From DATJOJ01 sp035507035 (GTDB lineage Bacteria > Acidobacteriota > Terriglobia > Terriglobales > Acidobacteriaceae), in the NCBI GenBank assembly GCA_035507035.1, contig DATJOJ010000007.1, positions 1 to 64,000 of the forward strand: 64,000 nucleotides of DNA, written 5' to 3'. Position 1 is the stretch's first letter. The number at the start of each line of letters is the position of its first letter. The position numbers were made by a program, and so were the translations under genes. The notes beneath the pieces are model-generated. The model ran no database searches and was not told the DNA's origin. It saw only the letters and a program-made list of their open reading frames with translations. Below, piece after piece: positions 58,815 through 64,000 of this stretch.

Positions 58815-59468
58815 CTACTTTCCCGCCGCATCTGCATGGTTGAGCAGTCGTTCGAGCCGGGCACGCACGCCGTTGATCACGGAAGGGTCATCGACAATTT
58901 TGTGTAGCGTGGGAGCAATTGCGCTTAATTCCAGCAGTTCTCCCCGGCCAGCCGCGTCTTCCATTGCTTTGCTTTCGGCGTCGAGTGCCAGTTTTTGGTA
59001 TCGGTAGTCGTAGTCGAGTCGGTGGCCGAACTCCAGTGTCGCGGAGAGATTTTGGAACAAAGTGGTCAACTCCCGCACCGCCGGAATCGAGGAATAGTTG
59101 TAGCTGGCAGTCGAATTCCGGTTTGCATCTTGGTAAATCAGGGTTTTGTCGCCTGTCGAAGCGATGTTCTTCTTCTTGGAATCTAGGTGTCCTTGAAAGT
59201 AGTCAGCCTGCTGGGCCAAGTCGAAGATGCGCTTCGCAGTTGTCTGCGAAACCATGAAATCGACAGAATATGGCTGATCGGAATCGGAGTCCTTCGAAAC
59301 TTTGCCGTCAGAAACGTACGATGCATGGCCATCGGCGGATACATTGATGCCGTAGTGCGCGGGAAACGAACCGGGAAAGTCGAAAATGAATGAAACGCTC
59401 GGCGACGCCGGGCCTGCCTGGCTCAACCCGTAGGAACAACAAGCCAGACAAAAGACTAACCGTTGCAT
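58815..59468 (-). CDS. Secreted hypothetical protein
   Basis: From ATG 59468 the 217-residue protein has a signal peptide (MQRLVFCLACCSYGLSQAGP). A beta-rich domain follows (VSFIFDFPGSFPAHYGINVS, then SADGHASYVSDGKVSKDSDS), then a helical C-terminal part (AESKAMEDAAGRGELLELSA). No family is recognised. Further in-frame starts exist upstream (59504, 59552, 59642) but would bury the signal peptide, and the furthest of them overlaps ruvC. It lies downstream of ruvC on the same strand. Confidence 0.6.
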   Translation of the reverse strand: MQRLVFCLACCSYGLSQAGPASPSVSFIFDFPGSFPAHYGINVSADGHASYVSDGKVSKDSDSDQPYSVDFMVSQTTAKRIFDLAQQADYFQGHLDSKKKNIASTGDKTLIYQDANRNSTASYNYSSIPAVRELTTLFQNLSATLEFGHRLDYDYRYQKLALDAESKAMEDAAGRGELLELSAIAPTLHKIVDDPSVINGVRARLERLLNHADAAGK

Positions 59469-59559
59469 GTTTCGCCGGAGCCTGCGTTTCGTGCTGACGA
59501 GCATGAAAAGGATTATGCCAAATACCGAAGTTCCGGCGCGAGCGTTCTTCATTCGCGAT

Positions 59560-60063
59560 TTATCGAGCGACCGCCGACTGGCGTCCCAGCGTGGCGGCAG
59601 TATGTAGGTGGCAAATAGCAATGGCGAGAGCGTCGGCAGCATCGGGCGGCTCGGGAATCTCAGCCAGATTCAGCAATCGCGCTACCATGTGTTGCACCTG
59701 CGGCTTCTCTGCTCTGCCGTAGCCGACAACGGCGGATTTAATTGTGAGCGGCGCGTATTCCGAGACGCATAGCCCTGCTGATGCCGCTGCCAACATGGCT
59801 ACGCCTCGCACCTGTCCTAGCTTCAAGGCTGACTTCGCATTCACTGCATAAAAAACATCTTCGATCGCGACGTTGTCAGGTTGGTGTTCCGCGATTACCG
59901 CATTGAGTTGATCGAAGATTGTCGCCAGGCGTGCTGGAAGCGGATCGCGCGGAGAAAGTTTGATTGCCCCACAGCTAAGACAAATCAGGTTGTCGTCGCG
60001 ACCGAGTTCGACCACACCAAAGCCGGTGTATTCGGTTCCACAGTCGATACCCAATACCCGCAT
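59560..60063 (-). CDS. ruvC: Crossover junction endodeoxyribonuclease RuvC
   Basis: RuvC resolves Holliday junctions in recombination. The 167-residue RNase H-fold protein has the first catalytic Asp in VLGIDCGTEYTGFGVVEL, Glu in VAIEDVFYAVNAKSALKLGQ, and the last acidic pair in PPDAADALAIAICHLH. The usual ruvA and ruvB neighbours are absent here. It is followed on the same strand by a secreted protein of unknown role and is 79 bases from the ybdD-like gene stop. Confidence 0.95.
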   Translation of the reverse strand: MRVLGIDCGTEYTGFGVVELGRDDNLICLSCGAIKLSPRDPLPARLATIFDQLNAVIAEHQPDNVAIEDVFYAVNAKSALKLGQVRGVAMLAAASAGLCVSEYAPLTIKSAVVGYGRAEKPQVQHMVARLLNLAEIPEPPDAADALAIAICHLHTAATLGRQSAVAR

Positions 60064-60142
60064 GGGAGAAGTCTACCGCAGGTTGGTGGAGTTCCTTGTT
60101 GATAAACCGATGACGCTTGGCGGGCTTCTTCTCGATCGGAAG

Positions 60143-60361
60143 CTAGCAGCACCGCGGCCCCTTAGCCTTCAAAACATCGTAATCCTTGCGAAAGGCTTCG
60201 TAGGCTTTAACAGATGAAGCCACCTTAGTCCGCGTGAGAAAACGTTCGTAAGCCGCCTCATCAAAGATCTCTCGCACCGCCGACAGCAGAAGCCTTGCCG
60301 CTCGTCGCAGCCAGCCTGTACGAACTCCTTGTGGGCTAACAGTGAGGCGAGCCTGTTTCAT
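60143..60361 (-). CDS. ybdD: YbdD/YjiX family small protein
   Basis: The 72-residue protein ends YERFLTRTKVASSVKAYEAF and carries RKDYDVLKAKGPRCC, the compact YbdD/YjiX (DUF466) pattern, with RCC at the C-terminus. Its ATG overlaps the cstA stop (ATGA), so translation is coupled. In Escherichia coli this small protein is encoded next to cstA or btsT and is thought to modulate that transporter (family knowledge). Confidence 0.85.
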   Translation of the reverse strand: MKQARLTVSPQGVRTGWLRRAARLLLSAVREIFDEAAYERFLTRTKVASSVKAYEAFRKDYDVLKAKGPRCC

Positions 60362-62403
60362 CCCTGCTCCTCGGCGGCAAATTGCGTCATGACAAAGGGC
60401 GATTCTTTCACGGCGGCTTCTTTGCGCCCGGCAAGGACATGCATCCAGAGCACAACCGATTCCGCCAGAACAATCGCGACCAGCAACATCAGGGTCCCGG
60501 TTGCGAAGGCGTCCAAGCGATCATTAAAGATGAGCTGTGAAAGTTCGTGCCCGGGCGCAGCGGTAGCCGCGAGATGCCGCGCGTGCGCTAGAAATCCGAT
60601 GCGTGGGCTGGGATCAAAGAGTTTCTGCCACGCGGCGGTGAACGTCACAGAACCCAGCCAGGCAAGCGGCGCGAGCGTTACCAGCCCATAACGTGCTTTT
60701 TTCATCTTAATGATGATCGTTGTCGCTACGCATAAGGCCACCGTAGCCAGCAATTGATTGGCGATGCCGAACAGGGGCCAGAGAGAATTGATCCCGCCTA
60801 GGGGATCCTTCACTCCTTGCCATAGAAAACATCCCCATGCGGCCACGATCAGCGCACTGGTGGCAAGAATCGACGGATACCAACTGGTGCGGCCAATCGG
60901 TTTCCAAAGATGCCCGAGTGCATCCTGCAGCATGAAGCGGCCGACGCGAGTTCCAGCGTCGAGTGTGGTCAGAATGAAGAGAGCCTCGAACATGATGGCA
61001 AAGTGATACCAGATCGCCATCACGACACCACCCAGGCTGCTGGAAAAAATCTGTGCCATACCGACTGCGAACGCCGGCGCGCCGCCGGTACGGTTGTAAA
61101 GAGTTTGCTCTCCAACCGCCTGCGCTAAAGCATGCATCCCTTGCGCAGTGACCGGAAACCCCCAATTGGTGATCGTCGCCGCAGCGGCTTCAGGCGCCGT
61201 TCCGACCACGCCGGCTGGGCTGTTGATCGCAAAATAGGTCCCCGGTTGCAACACGCAAGCGGCAATCATCGCCATGATCGCAACCATCGATTCTGCCATC
61301 ATCGCGCCATAGCCCACCATGCGGGCTTCGGGCTCGCGGCGAATGAGTTTGGGTGTGGTGCCACTTGAAATCAGCGAATGAAAGCCGCTAATCGCCCCGC
61401 AAGCAATGGTGATGAACGCAAAAGGAAAAACGCTGCCCGCAAATACCGGGCCAGTTCCATCGATAAAACGCGTGAGAGGCGGCATGTGCAGAGTCGGGCG
61501 GACGGCGAGAATTCCTAATGCGAGCAACCCGATCGTGCCCAGCTTGACGAAAGTGCTTAGATAATCGCGCGGAGCCAGCAAAAGCCACACCGGCATCGCC
61601 GAGGCGGCAAAACCGTAAATCATCAAGACAATGGCCAGCGTCGGGGCGGTGAAAGTAAACCAGCGGGCGATTCCTGGAGTTTGCGAGACCCATTGTCCTC
61701 CCCAAATCGCCAAGATCACCAACACAAATCCCAGCGCAGACACCTCGAGAACTTTGCCCGGACGGATTCGCCGCATGTAAAAGCCCATGAGCAGCGCGAT
61801 CGGAATCGTGAGCGCGATCGTAAAAACGCCCCATGGGCTGGACTTCAGTGCGTTCACGATGATCAGCGCACCCGCGCCCAGCAAAATCACGATAATGCTG
61901 AGAATGGCGAGATAAGCTACTAACCCGCCCAACCGGCCAATCTCTTCCCGCGCCATTTCCGTCAGAGATTTGCCGTCGCGACGAATCGAGAAAACTAAAA
62001 TGACGAAGTCCTGCACGCAACCGCCGAAGACGGCGCCCAGCAGAATCCAGAGCGTTCCAGGCAGATAGCCAAGTTGTGCCGCCAGTACCGGCCCGACCAA
62101 CGGCCCAGGGCCGGCGATCGCGGCAAAATGATGGCCAAAGACGACCCACTTATTGGTTGGAACGAAGTCGCGCCCGTTGTCGAGACGCTCGGCGGGTGTG
62201 GCGCGGTGAGAATCGAGACCCAGCACCTTTGCCGCGACGAACTTACTGTAAAAGCGATACCCGAGCGAATACGTGCACACCGCCGCTAGCACCAGCCACA
62301 TGGCGCTGATCTGCTCGCCACGATGGAGCGCGATCGTGCCGAGTGCCACAGCGCCCACGGCGCTGATCGCCACCCAAATCAAGATTCGTAAAATGCGCTT
62401 CAT
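60358..62403 (-). CDS. cstA: CstA family pyruvate/peptide transporter
   Basis: CstA proteins are large membrane carriers that take up pyruvate or peptides during carbon starvation. From ATG 62403 the 681-residue protein has about 16 hydrophobic helices. It shows the family blocks NGRDFVPTNKWVVFGHHFAA, IAGPGPLVGPVLAAQLGYLP, LILGAVFGG-like LGAVFGGCVQDF, FHSLISSGTTPKLI and GGINSLWPLFGIANQLLA. It is coupled to the small YbdD protein by an ATGA overlap. An in-frame upstream ATG at 62436 would only add Arg/Pro-rich residues. Confidence 0.93.
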   Translation of the reverse strand: MKRILRILIWVAISAVGAVALGTIALHRGEQISAMWLVLAAVCTYSLGYRFYSKFVAAKVLGLDSHRATPAERLDNGRDFVPTNKWVVFGHHFAAIAGPGPLVGPVLAAQLGYLPGTLWILLGAVFGGCVQDFVILVFSIRRDGKSLTEMAREEIGRLGGLVAYLAILSIIVILLGAGALIIVNALKSSPWGVFTIALTIPIALLMGFYMRRIRPGKVLEVSALGFVLVILAIWGGQWVSQTPGIARWFTFTAPTLAIVLMIYGFAASAMPVWLLLAPRDYLSTFVKLGTIGLLALGILAVRPTLHMPPLTRFIDGTGPVFAGSVFPFAFITIACGAISGFHSLISSGTTPKLIRREPEARMVGYGAMMAESMVAIMAMIAACVLQPGTYFAINSPAGVVGTAPEAAAATITNWGFPVTAQGMHALAQAVGEQTLYNRTGGAPAFAVGMAQIFSSSLGGVVMAIWYHFAIMFEALFILTTLDAGTRVGRFMLQDALGHLWKPIGRTSWYPSILATSALIVAAWGCFLWQGVKDPLGGINSLWPLFGIANQLLATVALCVATTIIIKMKKARYGLVTLAPLAWLGSVTFTAAWQKLFDPSPRIGFLAHARHLAATAAPGHELSQLIFNDRLDAFATGTLMLLVAIVLAESVVLWMHVLAGRKEAAVKESPFVMTQFAAEEQG

Positions 62404-62521
62404 CTCTGGCTGGCGCCGACAGTGCGGCGCAAGCAATGCAAGCGATGATTATCCCAGTTTCCCGCAAATTGACAATGGCAGTGCGATGACAACCCGAGCC
62501 AACCGCGCTTAGAATTGGAAG

Positions 62522-62950
62522 ATGCGGAAGCGGGTCTTGGGGTGGACGCTAGCTCTTGCTGGGCTAACTTTTCTTGGCGGAACGCTATGGGCCAGTGATG
62601 ACCCTGGCCCGACGGCTACTCTGAATTTTGTAATCGTCAAAGACTACAACGGCAAGCCAGTCCATAACGCGGCCGTGATTATGCATTCAGTCAGCGATAA
62701 GGGCAAGCAGGAAAAGGGAGGGCTCGAGCTCAAGACGGACGAAGACGGCAAAGCCAGCTACGATGGCATTCCCTACGGCAAGTTGCGGGTTCAAGTCTTG
62801 GCCAAAGGACTGCAAACCTATGGGCAGGATTACGAAGTTGACCAGCCCACAATGAGTATCACGATCAAGCTCAAGCGTCCCGAGGGTCAGTACTCGATCT
62901 ACGAAGACCATCCCGAGGAAAAGAAAGACGTTCCAAAGCCGCCGCAGTAG
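62522..62950 (+). CDS. Secreted carboxypeptidase-regulatory-like domain protein
   Basis: The 142-residue protein has a signal peptide (VLGWTLALAGLTFLGGTLWA). One beta-sandwich domain follows (LNFVIVKDYNGKPVHNAAVI, then LELKTDEDGKASYDGIPYGK, LRVQVLAKGLQTYGQDYEV), the DUF/CarboxypepD_reg-like repeat common in Acidobacteriota. The Lys/Pro-rich tail ends in KPPQ. It precedes the EVE gene by 26 bases in the same direction. A role in surface binding is plausible but not shown. Confidence 0.75.
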   Translation: MRKRVLGWTLALAGLTFLGGTLWASDDPGPTATLNFVIVKDYNGKPVHNAAVIMHSVSDKGKQEKGGLELKTDEDGKASYDGIPYGKLRVQVLAKGLQTYGQDYEVDQPTMSITIKLKRPEGQYSIYEDHPEEKKDVPKPPQ

Positions 62951-62976
62951 CTTCAGCAACCGAACGAGGACAATTC

Positions 62977-63357
62977 ATGGACTACCTTCTCAAAACCGAG
63001 CCGTCCGAATATTCTTTTGCCGATTTACAACGGGATCAGACCACTATCTGGGACGGGGTCTCGAATCCGGTGGCTCTCAAGAACCTGCGCGGCATGAAAC
63101 CTGGCGAGCGATTGGTGATCTATGAAACTGGAGATCACAAAAGCGCGGTGGGGACGGCCACCGTTGTTACCGTTGATGACTCCGACCCCAAGAATCCAAA
63201 AGTGAAGATTAAAGTTGGCAAGAAGCTAGGCAAGCCCGTGACCCTGGCAGAGGTCAAGGCGAACAAAACATTTGCCGATTCTCCGCTGGTGCGCCAAGGC
63301 AGGTTGAGTGTTGTGCCGCTCAACCCTGCCCAATATGGCTTTTTGACCGGCGAGTGA
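62977..63357 (+). CDS. EVE domain protein
   Basis: The 126-residue protein starts MDYLLKTEPSEYSFADLQRD and has GVSNPVALKNLRGMKPGERL, then VIYETGDHKSAVGTATVV, the PUA-like EVE fold. EVE proteins bind modified bases in DNA or RNA and often appear in defence islands or as stand-alone housekeeping readers. It is shorter than typical EVE proteins of about 150 residues, lacking part of the C-terminal segment. There are no defence genes beside it. The start ATG has gaggac upstream. Confidence 0.85.
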   Translation: MDYLLKTEPSEYSFADLQRDQTTIWDGVSNPVALKNLRGMKPGERLVIYETGDHKSAVGTATVVTVDDSDPKNPKVKIKVGKKLGKPVTLAEVKANKTFADSPLVRQGRLSVVPLNPAQYGFLTGE

Positions 63358-63482
63358 ACTCTTGTCATTGAGAACTATTTGCTTTTCAAGCACTTCTAGC
63401 TGTTCATGGTTTCGGTCCGATTGTTTACAATGATGTTTCCTGAATCGATAGTCGACTTCCAGGACTAGAGCCAAAGCATAAT

Positions 63483-64000
63483 TTGAACCAAGTCGATCCA
63501 ACCCGCAATTGCAGGGATACAGAATCGTGCGTGTACTGGCGTGTGGAAGGCAGTCTGCTGGAGCTGACTACCGTCCGCCCCATCGCATTTTTTACCTGGA
63601 ATTCGCAGACCTTCGCCGAGCGCTGGGTGCGGCGCGGGTTGGTCTTCTTAATGGCCTTGCTTCGCCCCTTCCTATATGCGCTAAATCGGATATTTGCTAC
63701 GCGCGTCGTGCACAGCGTGCTGCGGCACGTGAGCCGCGACCGGCTCGACCTGCTGGGCGATGAATACTTCCAGTACGAATTAAAGCCAAAGCTGAAGCCC
63801 GAAGGCGTCAGTCAGCTCAAAGCCTTAATCGCCAGCGGCAAGGAATTGGTGCTGGTCAGCCAAGGGCTGGAACATGTAATGCGTCCGCTGGCTCACTTTC
63901 TCGGTGTGAATTGGCTAGTGGCCAACCGGCTGGAATTTCGCGACGGTATGGCGACTGGGCGTTTGCTGGATCCGGTAGTGCGGCCGCGCGGAATTTTTGC
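63483..64000 (+). CDS. Large protein with a degenerate HAD-like N-terminal domain (3' end outside window)
   Basis: The frame stays open from 63444 to the end of the window, so only the N-terminal part is seen. It shows a HAD-IB-like pattern: CVYWRVEGSLLELTT at motif I, ELVLVSQGLEHVMRPLAHFL at motif II, and VANRLEFRDGMATGRLLDPV. Motif I should read DxDGT, but it is RVEGS here. The nucleophile Asp is missing, so phosphatase activity is unlikely. A hydrophobic stretch (RRGLVFLMALLRPFLYALNR) suggests membrane association. The start is uncertain (TTG 63483 or GTG 63531). The remaining part would decide whether an acyltransferase or reductase domain follows. Confidence 0.6.
   Translation, partial: MNQVDPTRNCRDTESCVYWRVEGSLLELTTVRPIAFFTWNSQTFAERWVRRGLVFLMALLRPFLYALNRIFATRVVHSVLRHVSRDRLDLLGDEYFQYELKPKLKPEGVSQLKALIASGKELVLVSQGLEHVMRPLAHFLGVNWLVANRLEFRDGMATGRLLDPVVRPRGIF

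Overview
The window reads as chromosomal DNA from a soil-type Acidobacteriota (Terriglobia, Koribacter/Korobacter-like). This is inferred from gene content: families common in that group (DUF5666 lipoprotein, FecR protein with a Trp/Tyr-rich DUF6600-like region, DUF5715, Cys-containing small secreted proteins), a single-cytochrome type B succinate dehydrogenase, LDH-like malate dehydrogenase, many GTG/TTG starts, and short intergenic repeats ending in cgg(a/g)atgacaa. There is no rRNA, phage, insertion sequence or CRISPR array. One tRNA, tRNA-Ser(CGA), is present.

Layout. 1-6.3 kb: a partial conserved gene, a secreted protein, a RES-Xre toxin-antitoxin pair with a large palindromic operator, lpxD, a cupredoxin-like secreted protein, a coiled-coil protein, a receiver-PilZ-PilZ protein and rdgB. 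6.4-17 kb: a GNAT enzyme, sdhC-sdhA-(hairpin, decayed copy of the sdhA 3' end, small membrane ORF)-sdhB, DUF5715, dipeptidase, two tandem cyclophilins, then mdh and icd on the minus strand, so much of the TCA cycle is here. 17-25.3 kb: nitrogen control (glnE, glnA, LysR regulator) with a VapBC-type pair between them. 25.3-31 kb: a POTRA-only protein, a small secreted protein and a polyamine locus (pyruvoyl arginine decarboxylase, deoxyhypusine-synthase-like enzyme, N-carbamoylputrescine amidase, agmatine deiminase). Together the last four could take arginine through agmatine and N-carbamoylputrescine to putrescine and then to a longer polyamine.

31-41 kb: nuoI, tadA flanked by inverted repeats, tRNA-Ser, a DUF5666 lipoprotein, a Nudix protein, a minus-strand meaB-mce-tsaB cluster, an OmpA-like lipoprotein, uvrC, and a solitary Phd/YefM-type antitoxin with a strong operator but no toxin. 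41-52 kb: envelope and transport functions (DUF4440, TolB-like propeller, MscS channel, BadF-type kinase, sodium:solute symporter, APC permease, membrane-anchored sulfatase-fold enzyme). 52-64 kb: dinB, glgA, rsmA, a MEMO-like protein, a FecR/DUF6600 protein, ruvC, the cstA-ybdD pair, a secreted protein, an EVE protein and the start of a large protein with a degenerate HAD domain.

Most genes are housekeeping. The unusual signals are repeat-related (a dispersed repeat carried in frame inside agmatine deiminase; a decayed duplicate of the sdhA end splitting the sdh operon), regulatory (palindromic operators of three antitoxin genes), a probable ACG start for methylmalonyl-CoA epimerase, and the compact polyamine locus. 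I found no clear undescribed defence or mobile system.
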